This document shows positions 44,601 through 58,664 of a DNA stretch of 64,000 nucleotides, in pieces. The translations under genes were made by a program, and so were the position numbers. How positions within the stretch are numbered: position 1 is the stretch's first letter; every line of letters starts with the position of its first letter. Source of the stretch: Amia ocellicauda (taxonomy: Eukaryota > Chordata > Actinopteri > Amiiformes > Amiidae); NCBI RefSeq assembly GCF_036373705.1, contig NC_089853.1:5194905-5258904 (forward strand). The letters are read 5' to 3'. The notes under the pieces were generated by a model. That model was given only the letters and a program-made list of their open reading frames with translations. It searched no databases and was not told where the DNA came from.

Positions 44601-47600
44601 CCAGATTGGCCTCGGCGCTCATTAGGGTCCTGTCAACATCGGTGCTGTGGACTGAAATCTGGAGGCAGGGACAAACAAAGGAAAGGAGGATCCCGATTAA
44701 AAGGCAGAAGGACAATGAATTCATGGCATTTGTTCACTACAGTGGCAGTGCAGAATAGAAAGCCCAGGAGTGACACATATACGAAGAGCAAGGCATCACT
44801 GACAGGGAATGGGAAAGTCTACGTTCACCTCTTACTCTCGGCGACATCCTTAAATGGTCGCAAGAGATCAGTTTAGAATGAAAACACTTTTTATTGTCCA
44901 GAATCGCTTACTTCTCTCCGGTTGTAGCTTTCATCGAGAAAACCTCTGTATCTTCTTCGTAAGGCCTGTCCCAGCTCAAGATGCTGCCTCATCCCCTCCT
45001 GGAAAAACACGATGGAAAAATGGTCTTCAAAAGATCCTGAACAAATGTATAAATGACCCTTTTGTACAGAATCAGAACTGACTGTTTCTCCTTGTTACAA
45101 TGCAGGTTTTAATCATCTCTAACAGGTCATTGGTAACCAGTAATTAACAAGAGTCATAGAAAACTCACGGTATGTATCAGTTAATGAGTGGTTTGTTTAA
45201 ATAAAAACTGGGATGCAAGTCAGCATCGGACCCGTGCTGCTGCTGTGAGGACCGTACCTGCGAGAGCTGACCGAAGCCCTGCGGCCAGGCGTTCTCCTGG
45301 TGAGGGTCGTTGGGGTAGGCCTTGATTGGAGAGCGGTCACCATGTCGATACACCTGTACAAGAGAAATATTTGAACTCGGTTAGGACCAGGGCCAAGAGC
45401 TCGAGCCCACATCCCACCGCAGGGAAACTAAACACGAAATATATATGCACATTTAAAACAATAAACTGAAATAGTGTCTGGTTATGTGAATGTCATCAAT
45501 ACACATGGGGGGAAAAGTGCTTTTAAAATTTAACTTTGATAAATAAAAAAGTGCTGAATAAGACTAAAAGGAAAATTAACTTATACCGTGCATAAAAAAA
45601 AATAGAAAATGATGAAGGATTTCTTGCTTTGTGGTAAATCATATGACTTCCAAAAATGTCCTCTTACATAAGGCAAGTGGTTTGCAACCCATGAACAAAC
45701 CGTGTGATTCTAATGAATGTGTGAAACCATTAAAACGGTGTTGACAAGCTTAAACACAGAGCGACACATATATTAACATTCCTTTGGCTGGAACCTGTGA
45801 GCAATGCCGCTCCACTGACACACACTGTAATTGCACTGCATCGTGGGATTATCTACCTGGGATGCCAATAACAGAAGCTGTTATTTTATATCGAAGAGGA
45901 TTAATGTGTGAGTGTGATTACAATGCGTGCGTACAAATCTCAATTCATATCCACATACTTTAATATTGAGTTTAAAAAGAAAATCTATGGGTATAAATAT
46001 AAAGGGTTTAACAGTTCATGATCTAAAGAGTGGCCGCCATTCCAGTTTCTGCTACTGGGAATAAGTGGGTATAATATCTAACATAGTGAGAGAAATAATC
46101 GAACGTTCAAGGAATGTTATGTATGTCTAGACTTTAAACATTACATATTTCCAAACTGGAAACTCAAACTGAAAGCTGATGTACATTTTTGCAGTTTATT
46201 TTAAGCAGCTGCCAGTCTTTTTTAATCACCGGACTGCAAGCGTTTAGGTTGGTCTAAAAACTGAACTTTCTGTCCAGCTGAATTCTGCACGTCCTTTCCT
46301 GTAGATTAAAACATTGTGTATCCATTTCAAATTAAACGATAGAAACAACACAAAGCCATTTATAGAAGCAACAAGGAAACAAGCAGGCCTAGTAGAGTAT
46401 CAGCATGAAATAAGTTATCTGCAAAGAGAAACTAAAACGTGCAACTACAAAGAGAGCTGTGAAAATACACAGAGATTGGCCCTGAATTTGTGGAAGGTGC
46501 CAGTTCGATTTGCGATTTGAGCTTGTATGGTTGAATTAGGTTCAACAAGCATTTGCCCTCCGCTGACAAAGGTAACACAGTACTATCTAAACAAAGAAGT
46601 AAACAATGTTTCACTGAGGTAACAAACTGGAACAACAGGAACTGCTTATTTCCTGATGAGCAGTTTGGTTAAGCCTCCAGAGACTGTAATGTAGAACCCA
46701 CCAGTGCACTGTGGACGCACTCTCCTGCAGAGAAGAATATGCCGGCCTCCCAGGGCAGCTGATAGGCTTGTTAAAAGCAACATTATTCTGCCCCTTGCGA
46801 AGTATTGTGGTGGAAATGATGCTAGCCTGTTCACCACTGTTTGCTTCCCCCCACTGCCACCCCCTCCACAACATACCAGAAACAAAAGCGAAGCTATTGT
46901 TCATTATTCTGAGTGTGAAACTGAAAATGAGGGAAAACCAAACAAAACCTGTTGGAACTGTAGTGTAGACCTCCCAGTCTGGGGTTTCCATGTCTCTGTT
47001 TAGATGCAAGTGTGTCATGAGGCACAGAAACATGTTCAAGATGGTCATTCAGAGGTTGTCATTTAATTGTCTTAAGTCACTATTAAGGCTTCTATGCACA
47101 AAGTGCTGGAAGCCTATTGTTTTTGTTAGGATTTTAATTATTGTTTTCTTTCCTTCCGACATAATTCAAAAGCCCCTAAAAAAAAGCTCACACATGCATG
47201 AAAACTCAAGAAACTCGCAAGTTTTGTTGAAACCACTTTCCTACAAATGCAGTGAAAACTACACATGCTGGTCACACGATGCTGCTGCCATATTGCATTT
47301 AGCCTCAAAATTGTGAAATGCTACGAAACCAACTGACGCATGCATATGTCACTTCATACTCATGCATGCCTTCTGCCCCACTATTATGCTTGTTCATCTG
47401 AAGTTGCTTGGTCCCACGCTTTGTCCGCCATGTTGCGTTCTCTGATTCAACCTGTGGTGCCTTCTACTCCAGACCACTAATACCCAACTGATCCACAAAT
47501 AGTCATGCAAGACACTAGTACAGAGTCCTACCAAGGTTGTTAAAGGCGAGTTGCCCCAATGAAAAACATGGGTGCCGTGGGCCAATGAGAAGAAACATAT

Positions 47601-49979
47601 GCGCAGTGTCACACATGTTACACATTTCCTGCACACTGGATTGCAGTACACACATGAAACTCTGCACATATGTTTATGTCTGTGCCTTGAACATAAAACC
47701 AGAGAATTAAGTTTGTGGGGTACATGCTTAAGCCGTAATGTTGGATTTAACGTGTCTGTGTGCGAATATGAAAAAGGCTACTGCTCCGAAAATCTAAAGC
47801 CCATCTTACATAGATCCTGCTATCTATCACATCTGCAAGAGGCAAGTGACTGCATGCAAAAACATGGCAGCCACACGTATGCAAAATATCTGTGTTTATA
47901 AACATGTGAAATTTGACCCTAAACAAATCCCATAAGCCATATTCAAAAACTCAACAAACTTGGTACAATAATAAAGGACAATGTTATGCTTGACTGTGGT
48001 GAGTTTTCTCAGCAATGTTGTCACGGTGCGGTTGCCACTTTGCTTAAGCCAAGTTGAAAGGACATAAAACACGGCTGCTGTACACCAACAAAAATTACAG
48101 CATTTAATTTCAGCCACATCATGACATTTCTTATGTAGACCTCTACCTCATCATGTGGCCAAACCTGGAAACTGCATTCTGCATCTTGAATGCCACAACC
48201 ATGAAAACTTCACATAAATGCCACAATTAAGTGAAAAATACAATGGTACCTTACATAATTGAAGCATGCAAACAATACATTAATATTAAAGTCCACGGAC
48301 ATTGCAATACGCACTTCAAATGACAAAAGAATGTATACTATATTGGATTGACATGGAAAATTACACATTTAATAAGACATGCATTTAAACTACAAACACC
48401 TGCTAATATCTGAAACCTGCTGATACAGCTCGGAAGCCTTAAATTGCGTGCAACTTCTAGTTATTTGTGTTTCTATACAATACCACTATGACCTAAAACA
48501 CATCAACACTTTGACCTATTTGTGAATCACTAATAACAAACTTGTACCCGACTGCGTTTTAGTTATTCACGGGGTGGTCAACGTTTTGTTTTGGTCTAGG
48601 CCTATGACTAATTCCAAACAAAACCAGTTAACTGCCTCAACATGGATAGAAACCTTGCAGTCACTACACACAATGTGCTTTCCCAAACAAGTGTTCTTCA
48701 GTCAGGAAACTCTCCGTCAGATACAGTGCTGCAGAAACGTTTGCCCTGAGCTCCATGTCCAACAGCCTGGGACCTCCCTTGTCCCTTGTCATCTGACCTC
48801 CACACCAAAAAACCGAGTCATTGCAGGTCTCCTCCTAATCCAATCAAAAGAAAGCCTTAGCAAATACCCTCGGCAGGAAACTAAACTGGACGTGCTGTGG
48901 AGGGCGAGCAGCAGACCCCCCCCCCCATATGCTTGTAAAAGCACAAAACGCAAACCTGGCTCTGCAGCTGGGTGGCCTGAAACTGTATCCCATCTAGGAA
49001 TCTGAACAGACCAGCCCTTCAATTATACCAGTCTTGCAACTACTCATTATCCTGGAAAATGAAAACCCTGCAAGGTATTTTAAACACAGGGGGGGAGATG
49101 CTGCAAACTGGTCATCTGATGAACTGCCTTTTCAATGCACAACACTTTCAATACTTTATTAAGGAAGACGAAGAAGAAGAAGAAGAAGTGAATATACGCA
49201 ATACTGGAACTAAACAGAATAACACATGCAAACAGACATACTATGGATGCTGTGATTGCAAATTAAAAACTCTCTCAAACTGTTCTCAGCATAAGACTCA
49301 ATGTGACAGAGGGACGTGACGAGTCTTATATGGGAAACATTATTCCCATATATGAATGTCAGTCATATATCATTGACTGTTCAGATTAGATTACCGATTT
49401 AATCTGATTCTGTTAAGCACCCTTACCCAGGTACCTAAATGCGTTACAATGTACAAACAGGTAACGCATTATTTCCACACCTTTCCTGGTGCAAGTCGAC
49501 TTCCCGAGTTTTCCTCTTGATTGCAGGTCACATGACATTGTTTGTGTCGCTTCTCAGTTCAGTCTCACGACCAAAGGCAGCGCATTTGCAGTTTGTGGTG
49601 ATTTTACTCAAACATATGGTAGGGGAAGCAATGCAGAAAAGACACCGTTTGATTTGTGGATCGTAGACGATTCAATGTAACAGGTGGACTAAGCGCTGCA
49701 GTAGGATGGTGACACTGTGTCCATCTTGGGAAAAGCTGTTGAAGACGTACCTGCTGCCCAGAGCAATGCCACCTGATAATGATGCCCGTCTGGCTTCGGG
49801 CATTTCTGTCCGCTGTCATTAACCGCGTATCCAGATCCCCGGCGATGACTTACCAGAGTGACGAACCTCAGCGTCCTGTCTCCGGCGGCGGGGTGCGACG
49901 CGACAGAGACCGCCGACAAGAGCAAGAGCAGCGACGGCGTCCTGGAGGACAGAGACGGTGACGGCAGCCCCAGCGCCAT
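41675..49979 (-). CDS. acp2: lysosomal acid phosphatase 2, complete, 11 exons
   Basis: Type I membrane precursor of lysosomal acid phosphatase, which removes phosphate from monoesters at low pH. Exons: 49979-49854 (signal peptide, [11 protein letters not shown], then LRFVTL), 45353-45258 ([13 protein letters not shown]), 44998-44912, 44658-44506 ([17 protein letters not shown]), 44357-44259, 44161-44072, 43581-43449, 43151-43063, 42824-42718 (HDTTIVALQ), 42162-41987 ([12 protein letters not shown]) and 41811-41675. The last encodes a transmembrane helix ([20 protein letters not shown]) and a cytosolic tail with GYRHV, the tyrosine sorting motif of this family. Total 1293 bases, 430 residues, all phases consistent. 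An in-frame ATG at 50045 would add 22 basic residues before the signal peptide, so I prefer 49979. It diverges from AMBRA1 to the right. Confidence 0.95.
45354..49853 (-). other. ACP2 intron 1
   Basis: A 4.5-kb intron. I see no protein-like frame, RNA gene or clear transposon; there are only short chance frames and a gaa repeat near 49170-49187. Confidence 0.6.
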
Positions 49980-49984
49980 CGCTG

Positions 49985-50110
49985 CACCAAACCGGAAGAG
50001 GCTGCGGACCCGAGAGAGACGAGCCAGCGGGCGCGGTGACGTCACGCCGGATGTGCGTCACTCGTCAGGCAGGCAGGAGTGCGGCGGCGCAGAGATACAG
50101 TGTAGCCAGA
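49985..50110 (-). promoter_or_regulatory. CpG-rich ACP2 promoter with CRE and ETS sites
   Basis: CpG-dense sequence covers ACP2 exon 1 and its upstream flank. A palindromic CRE (tgacgtca) lies at 50037-50044, about 60 bases upstream of the ATG. ETS-type ccggaag (49992-49998) and ccggatg lie beside it. No TATA box is seen, typical of a housekeeping promoter. Confidence 0.55.
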
Positions 50111-50149
50111 GGGGCGGGTTTGCGGGCAACACTCGTGTGGGGAGAAGCC

Positions 50150-53100
50150 TGGGGGGTCAGCTTGAAATGGGGGGGATTTTATGTTCTGAGTGTTTAGGTT
50201 CTTATTGATACTTTATTCCACCCAGCAGGACAATTCAGCAGCACCCCCACCCCCCGGTATACAAATCAGCAGCCCTGTATATTCCTGTAACACTCTAAAA
50301 CCAAGTTTCAGTACGAAAAAAATGTTTTTAATTTTTTGGGGGGGAAATATGTGATGGATTTTTAGAACCAGGCTGGGGGGAAATTAAGATGGGCTATAGG
50401 TATTATGTCGACAAAGCTATTTCTTAATTTTCAAAACAGGGAACCATGCAATTGAAAAAAGGTTATTATGTTCTGCAATAATGTAGGACAATCAGCACAT
50501 TAACAAATGGCTAACATATACGAAACTGTACAGAGTTGTGCAATGAAAAACATTCATACTAAACATGTGATGTAGTGCATTGTATACACATTACTTTAAA
50601 AACGGTGACAACCTATCCTTGCAAATTTAGACTGGAAGCAAACTTGGCCATTTCCACAGTTTGTGATATTAATAATCTCTTAACACTAGATTACACGTTA
50701 ACATAGAGTTAGGAAAACACATTCAATTTAAAGGTGAATATTAGCTAGTTAATATAATGTAATCTGACCTAACGGGGCCCGGGCATGCATTTCCTATACA
50801 TAGACAGACTTTTTGCGTAGATACATCTTTATGAACAGATGCTGCAATAGATGATATCAATGACATGTGATGTATCAGTGAATCGATGTGTTTCTGTGTA
50901 AGTAACCCTGTTTAACGCAGCGCAGCCGCTGAGCCGATCGCTGCGCTCGGCGCTCGACTGCCTGGCCTGCGGATCTGGGGGCGGCTGCTGCTGTCTGCCT
51001 ATTTGAATGTATTCTGGTCTCTGTGTGCACAAGCTGTAACCTCAATGTTTTTTTAAGAAAACATTTTAATACAAATCGCCAGTAAAGACGATAGACACAT
51101 AGGCGATACAGAACAAGAGCGACATTTTTTTTATCCAGTTGTATCAGAAAATATATTTTATTAGCGTTTTCTAGATACCCAGCGTCTAGGAGAAACTCCC
51201 AACAAAAAATACAGGAAAAAAAGGTAGGCCGAGGCCTTTGGGTGGGTTGGTTTTATTTCCTTTATTATTTGTAATAGCTCGATGGCACTTGGACATGTTT
51301 TAAACACTCACGCAGAGCTCGGCGTGGACTGATGCGGTTTAATATCGTGCTTTTATTATTTTTGACCGGCTTATTGTAGGAGAAGTGTGGAATAATATAT
51401 TGCTAGTATTTTATGTTGACGTTGAAGTAGTTTCTCTCTCTCTCTCTCTCGCATATAATTGAAAGGAAAGACTGTCGTTATTTTTAATTGTTTCCTTTAT
51501 GTGATTGCCTTCAAAGCGCGCATGTGTAGTCACAGAGGCTTTGTTTTGGGATACATTGTTGCCAATTGTTACGGTAGACAGTCTGATGGCTCCACTGGCA
51601 CTGAGAGGTCCGGGACATAGGTTTGCATTTTACAGACTCCATGTTAACAATTTAGTTTCTGTCTGTTTTCCTTTAGGCTGATGCTGCACTTTTCTACAAT
51701 TTCCAGATTAACAGTCATATTATTTTGTGTTATTTTAATAATGAAGTGAAGCACGTTAGACATTTACGCCGCAAATGTGTCTTTGTTGAATGTGTCTATT
51801 TGCTCTGTAAATCTCTCCTGCACTGTGTAGACCCAAATTATTAGTTTTCATTAATTTTAATTGTATTCTCCAGATATTCTTAGTCAAAGTTTGTCGGCAC
51901 AATCTAAATAATGCGTCTGTATAGCCTGGCAGCATTGGGCACTATTATAAATCACGTGAGTCTACAGAAGGCTAAAATCAGTATCGAAACACATTTTTAT
52001 TTTACACAATCTGTATCACTCTTTCTATTGGCTAAAGAATAACCTCATGTAATAGACATAAAAAATCTATATTCACAAGTTTACAGTCTTTTAGGCTGCA
52101 TTTCTGTCTGACAAACAAAATAAGTGCATTTTTCCTTCAATTCTGGTAAACTTTAAGCCACAAAATTAAATTAAAATGCTCCTCTTGCGCTCAGTTTGGT
52201 AACTGTACATTTTCAAAACAGATATTCTGTGTTTGAGTATGCTGTCATTAATTATATAGTATTTCTCAGGTTTAGGTCTCTGCAGGTCACATTTGATGTT
52301 TATTGGAGCATGTAACCCATGCCTAAACTCATCTTTGCCTGAAACGTTATGTTTTGTGTGTGGATAGATATGGGAATAATCAGAGCAGGACTGTTTGGGG
52401 GCTATTCGGTACAGGCTAGTGGAATTCAGACTAGCACCTCGACCGCACTGTGGAAATCATTTGTAATTGTTTTTATGTTATGCTAAAAAAGTGTCAGTTC
52501 TTTGTCTTTTGCTGTAATCCCAGAGCTGTTTATAAAGCTATGTTATTCGTTGCAGCATTGCATGAGAATCTGGCAAAACACGTAATGGGTACTCTGTGCC
52601 AAATGGACTAGTTTCCCAGAACAGGCTGACTCTACCTCCAAGGGCTGCAGCGACCTCCGCGATACTGGCATGTACACAGGCAAATTGCCCATGCTTCAGC
52701 TTGCCATTATACTCTTTGCTTAATGTTTTTTACTGCCAATCCATGTGTCCTTGAATCTCTGGCAAAAAACTCTGAGAATATATTCTAAGAAATCAGCCTT
52801 TTTCTTTTTTCTTTTATTACAGCTGTGGCCTGATGTTGTATGATGTGTGCCAGATGAGATCTATGTATTCTTTCCTTCCTGACAGTCCGATAAAACGCGC
52901 ACAGACTGATCGCAGTGACTTTGAGTTGTTCCCTTCACAGTTCCAAAACTGCATTACCCCGTCTCTCATCTGTGTGCAGCCGCAGAGAGAGTCATGCATC
53001 ATAGGAGGGGGGGAAAAAAATGAAAGTTAAATATGTACTGGATCCAACTGCAAATGGAAAAATAAAAAACAATCCCACTGTGGCTGGAAGCTGTGGATTG

Positions 53101-54828
53101 GAGGACGATGTAGTTGTGCAGCATCTGTTCTACATGTCACCCCCCCCCACACCAATGTTGTGACGTGTTATATGTTGGGTGTTCCTGTATCATGTTTTAC
53201 ACAGCGGCCTCAAATTAACTAGGCTTAGACTTCTTACCTGGCTGCTCAGCAAGTTAGCACAAATGCATGTGAGATGTTTTGAAAGGTTATAAAACATACA
53301 CGCATCCCAAATCTTATAAGGTCTCATGTACAAAATAAAGATAATAGATATAAATTAGTACCCGCACACTTAGGTATATGATCCAAAAAACAATTAAGGA
53401 AAACTCGGATCAATGGTTTAATCTATTTGAGATCTTAGTCTTTCAGATGTCAACCTATAGGCTTTGTCTTGTCATGATAGTGTGCAGAAAGTGATTTAAA
53501 AACTTTTTTCTGACCCTTAATAGTCTAGTGAAAGAGAGAGCGAGGAGGTTTAAAAACACACCCTAAGATACAGGCTATATCACAGTTTGCAGTATTATGC
53601 AGGTGTTCTGTTACATCATTATAATCTCTGTTTGAACTGAAGGTGTGGATGTGAAAGGGAACTTTCCCAATTTGAAAATAAAACAATTGAAAATTGTTCA
53701 AAATTAGAATTTGACAAGTTATGTTTTAATTAGGGGTACACATGAAAGTAGGGATGCTCTTATGGTTATCTTTAGCTTGGCACATTTATTTTGTATTCAT
53801 TTATTTTTAAATTAGAGAATAATTAGACTACATTAACTGTGATAAAAAAAAAAAGTCTAAACCCCAAACAATTCTTGACATCAAACGCCAGTATGATGAA
53901 ATTATAAATTCCTGGAGATCTCATCTGCAGAACTGACATAAGGGAGATCGGTGTTTAAAACGTCGTTTGGAACTGGAACTAACTTTCATTTAGATGTGTC
54001 AATTCAGTTTTTGCTGTCGTCCAGTCAGTTGTTTCAGGATCTATGCAGCCACAGAGTATAAACAATCGGCTGATCCCTTGCCTGAACTTGCAAAGAGGCC
54101 GAGTCATTTTGTGTCGATTGTACAAATTCTTCTTAGTGGCTGCGCAAGTTGTTTCTTGGTTGTGGCTCTGGATCAAGCGAGTGTGCTGCAAGCTCTCACT
54201 TGGATCTTGCCAAAAACATTGTGTAGACGTGTATTTTCTGCCAGCACCACAGCTTAGACATACTGGGCTGTAAATTAAATACCTTTTCTCCAAACCCGTT
54301 GAAACCAAAGACAATGTCATTATTTGAAGTATAACTCTGTGAGGAAAATAATGTTTGAGCTGTGATTCATTAAAGCCTAGAGAAAGTGGTTTCTTTACAG
54401 ATAAATTATCCTGTCAAACAAGCAGTTGTTTTCAGAGACTAGATTTAACCCTTTACCGCCTTCTTTTATATTGTCAGATTGGTGTAGTTTCCTCAAAACT
54501 ACAGGGGTCTTCCCCTGCTGACTGACAGCTGGTTTCATGCTGTTATAATCGGCACACATTTATTTTGTATTTCAACCAAAATGAAACTAGGTTTTTGTTT
54601 TTAGAACTGGCATTTATTCTGAAGTGCACTGTCACTGTCCAACTGTTTTAGTTTATTTTCATACTAATCATGATCCAAAGGGAACCATGTGAACATCACC
54701 GCACTTCGACATATCATCTCGGTGGCGCCAGCCTCACTTGGGTCTGATGACGAAGCCTGCGCAGGTGGTTTAAGAGAGATCTCTTCGGCAGCGGCTCCTG
54801 CTCATGTCTGGACTGTTGTCTTCTGCAG
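50150..54828 (+). other. ACP2-AMBRA1 interval, probable AMBRA1 first exon/intron 1
   Basis: A CpG-rich patch at about 50925-51000 may be the AMBRA1 promoter and non-coding exon 1, but no donor could be fixed with confidence. The rest is AT-rich with a (CT)n tract near 51430 and short chance frames. No gene is supported. Confidence 0.35.
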
Positions 54829-57800
54829 GTTCTGCATGGCCTCTGTGTAGCTGCCCTGATCTGCAGCCCAGGTCCTCAGGCTGGCGAGGAGGCCCTCAAG
54901 TAGCGATGAAGGTCACTCACCAGAAGAACTCGGTGCGCATCCTCTCGGGCCGGGAGCGCGGAGCCCAGGGCTTCGGCTCGCAGCGCCTCCTGCAGCAGCT
55001 GGTGGAGGAGAAGGCCCGCTGGATGAAATGGCAGAGTCAGGTGAGAGGGGCTTCTCCTGGCGGCCTGTGTCCGAGTCTCTGTCGTGGGTTGAAGCTAATG
55101 CTGTGGACTGTGCAATTTTAAATGTGACCCTATGGTTATGAGGACTTGAATGGATTAAACCTGAAGGATATACCTCACTTCAGACTAGGGAGGCCAAGGG
55201 CACAGTTTTCACCACCAGGAATCTCAAATGTAGTTTAAGGATTGTTTATATGTTTATATGTTTAATGTTATTTACCTTTTTTTCTTTCTTTCTCACATAT
55301 ATAGAAAGTGGAATTGCCCGACAGCCCTCGGTCCACATTCCTCTTGGCTTTCAGCCCCGACAGGTAATAAAGTGTGAAGAGTTGCGCTCTAGTTTCCCAT
55401 CTGGCTCAGAGACGCGTCCTGTGTCTCCAGATCTGGGCTGTCTGGGTTAGACGGGGACTGGATTCAATGGAGCAGATTTCTACTTGGATAACAGATGCAT
55501 TGAAAGAATTGCTTATTTTTATGTTTAGGTTACTGAGAAGTTAACTGTATTCAAATGAAGTTGGGCTTGTCATCTGTGTCCTTGAACATTTCTATTTTGA
55601 AATGTTTTTCTTTACAATTGAGCATAATGGTGAGATGTAAATTAATTTGCTTTGTTTATGCCATGTCCGGGGCAGTTTAGATTGAATTATTCTCCCGCTT
55701 TAGGACTTTAATGGCTTCCACCCACGTCAATCACAACATCTACATCACCGAGGTGAAGACGGGCAAGTGCATCCACTCGCTGGTGGGCCACCGCCGGACC
55801 CCCTGGTGCGTGACCTTTCACCCCACCATCTCGGGGCTCGTGGCTTCGGGCTGTCTGGACGGAGAAGTTCGCATCTGGGACTTGCATGTGAGTGTCTGCC
55901 TTTCTCGTCCGGACATGGCAGGGTGGCCACAATATTCAAGTACAGATGGACGTGCATAAGTTGTCTACATGTCGGATTAAAATCCCTTTTCTTATTGTGT
56001 TGACTTTATGTTCAATTAGGGTCAAAATAACGATGTATGAATGTGTTTCTCCCCCCCAGGGTGGCAGTGAGAGCTGGTTCACCGAGAGCAACGTGGCCAT
56101 TGCCTCCTTGGCCTTCCACCCCACCGCCCAGCTGCTCCTCATCGCCACCAACAACGAGATCCACTTCTGGGACTGGAGCCGCCGGGAGCCCTTTGCGGTG
56201 GTGAAGACCGCCAGCGAGATGGAGAGAGTCAGGTCAGGAGCCAGTGGTGCAGAATAGGACCAGTCAACGATTCAGTAACATGCCATGCCAGTGTTCATTT
56301 CTGGGGGAAACCCTGATATGTTTGTGCTCTGAAGAATCTTTGTGGAAGAATGCAGTTCTAGTTCCTCGATATTCCGTTCATCCACATCCGTTTTCCGATC
56401 ATAATGAAACCCCATTCGATGTTCACTTGACTGGTTTCACACACACAAATGAGCCAGTGACACAATTCATCATCTCTCGAGCTCTACTTTTAATAATAAA
56501 TAATAATCTTAATGCTATAATGAAAATGGTGTGTATGGTTAACATTGAAGGACTTTAGGTTTCTGTGAAACAAGCTCACTTTGTCTTTGTTCACCTGCGA
56601 GGAGAGTGCAGTGTTTCCTCGGGGCGTAAGCGTAGTAATCAATTTTAAAGCAGAGTAAGCCGGGCGTTTTGTTTTTAAGGAGCAGGATATGATACGAGAC
56701 ACTTTTATATGATTGGAAGCTGGTTTATTAGTTTCCGTTTCGATATCCTGATTTTTAAATAGGGTTTGTGAAAGAAAATATTTTAACTAAAAGTACATCA
56801 AGGAGTAGACTAATGGTGACGAGAGCATGAATTTAAAGGAGGTTCTCTTGGCACTGAAAACAATTGACTAAATGACTCGTGTTTATTTCAGATTGGTGAG
56901 GTTTGATCCCTTGGGCCACAACCTCTTGACAGCGATTGTAAACCCTTCAAACCAGCAGGTAAATATAACTCTTATACGAGAAGTATCCAAAAATATATTA
57001 TTGTAAGAATATTCTTATTGTATGGCACCAGTTTAAGCAAATCTGAGACTCCATCCAGTTGGTGTAGTGAATGGTAGCGTTAGAGTTTTCAAACCCTGTA
57101 CCTGCTCCTCACCTCACTGTGTGCTGAGTCTCCTCTCTGCTCTCCTCCAGAACGAGGACGACTCCGAGATCCCCATGGACAGCGTGGAGATGCCCCACTT
57201 CCGGCAGCGCTCCTTCCTGCAGTCCCAGCCGGTGCGCCGGACGCCTCTCCTGCACAACTTCCTGCACATGCTGTCGTCGCGCAGCTCGGGCACGCAGGCG
57301 GGGGAGCAGCCCCCCAGCGAGGACGGCGCCGTGCCCCCCAGCCTGCCCTCGGGCCGCTACACCACCCTGCGAGACCGGCCGGCCTACCAGGGCTGCGTCC
57401 AGCACTTGGGCATGGTGTGCTTCTGCAGCCGCTGCTCCGTGATCCGCGCGTCCCCCTCCTCTCCGCTGCCCAGCGACGACCCCGCTGGTGCCCCCCCCGC
57501 CCCCCCTGATCCCCCCTCCCATGCCACCACCTTCTCCTCGGCCCGCACCGAGCCCCGGCTGGCCCCCGAGCAGAGGGGCGCCGAGCGGCCGTCGGCGTTC
57601 AGCAGCGTCCACAGCAGCACGGCGGGCAACTCCCTGAGGAACCTGTCCTCGGGCCCCGGGCGCCGCGGCCTGCTTGGGCTCATGGCCAGCCAGCCCCTGG
57701 GCCACCAGCAGATGAGCCGGGACCCTTCTGTGCGTCTGGCGGGTGCCGACTGGACGGGCAGCATGTTGAACATCCGCACCGAGACGGGGGGCGGCGGTGG

Positions 57801-58664
57801 CGGCAGCATGCCCCCCCCCAGGACTAGCGCGTCCTCGGTCAGCCTGCTCTCCGTGCTCCGGCAGCAGGAGGGCGGCTCCCAGGCCCCCGTCTACACCTCC
57901 GCCACCGAGGGCCGGGGCTTCCACGCGGCGGGCAGCACTGGCGTGGGCACCGGTGGTGCCGGCAGCAGCAACGCCGGCACGCCCGGCACCAGCAGCGGGC
58001 ACCACCCGCTGGGAGAGCCAAGTCCCAGCAGCCCGGCCTCCATCCGCAACGTCCTGCAGTGCAACCTGAGCCGCTACTTCATGGAGTACGACCGAATGCA
58101 GGATGTGGAGCAGGCGATGGGCGAGGGCGGCCCGGCGCAGCAGAGCCAGGAGCTGCTCAACAACAACATCGACCCCGAGCGGCCCGGACCCTCCCACTAT
58201 CAGCCCCCCCACAGCAGCGAGAACAACTCCAACCTGTCCCGGGGCCACCTGAACCGCTGCCGGGCCTGCCACAACCTGCTAACCTTCAACCACGACACGC
58301 AGCGCTGGGAGCGGACCGGCCAGACCTCCGCCGCCTCTGAGGAGGGCGCCTCGTGGCAAGCGCCTAACCCGGCCTACGAGGGTTTGGGGCAGGGCGGGCG
58401 GGAACCCCAGCCCCCCGAGAGGAGAGCGCCGGCCGGGGGGACCGAGCCAAGCAGCGCGCCCCCTACCGGCGAGAGCGGTTTCCCCAGGCCAGGCTCCTCG
58501 GCCCCCGCAGGGGAGCAGACTGTGGGACTGGTCTACAACCAGGAGACGGGGCAGTGGGAGAGAGTTTACGGGCATTCCGCTACAAGCCGAACTGGGAATG
58601 TATCACAAGAGGCCTTAAACCAAGAAATGCCTGAGGAGAATTCGGACGAGGATTCTCTGAGAAG
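54829..58664 (+). CDS. ambra1: AMBRA1 (autophagy and beclin-1 regulator), 5' part
   Basis: WD40 scaffold that binds beclin-1/VPS34 and serves as a DCAF receptor of CUL4-DDB1. Exons: 54829-55040 (ATG at 54906, [20 protein letters not shown]), 55305-55363, 55704-55887 ([25 protein letters not shown]), 56060-56232 ([26 protein letters not shown]), 56892-56958 ([20 protein letters not shown]) and 57151-58664 ([38 protein letters not shown], ending EDSLRR then gtaagg). The first five form the N-terminal half-propeller. The 1514-base exon is the low-complexity, Ser/Pro-rich, GC-rich middle. About 710 residues are present. The C-terminal WD repeats and the dynein and PP2A motifs lie beyond the window. 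Splice phases agree throughout. Confidence 0.95.

Noticed and set aside
49979-50045. Upstream ATG at 50045 as the ACP2 start
   Set aside because: It would put a basic 22-residue stretch before the signal peptide and lies within the CRE/promoter region. The ATG at 49979 gives a normal signal sequence.
57109-58272. 387-codon minus-strand frame opposite AMBRA1
   Set aside because: It is a shadow of a very GC-rich exon with few stop codons on either strand. It contains no motifs, and the plus strand is clearly AMBRA1.
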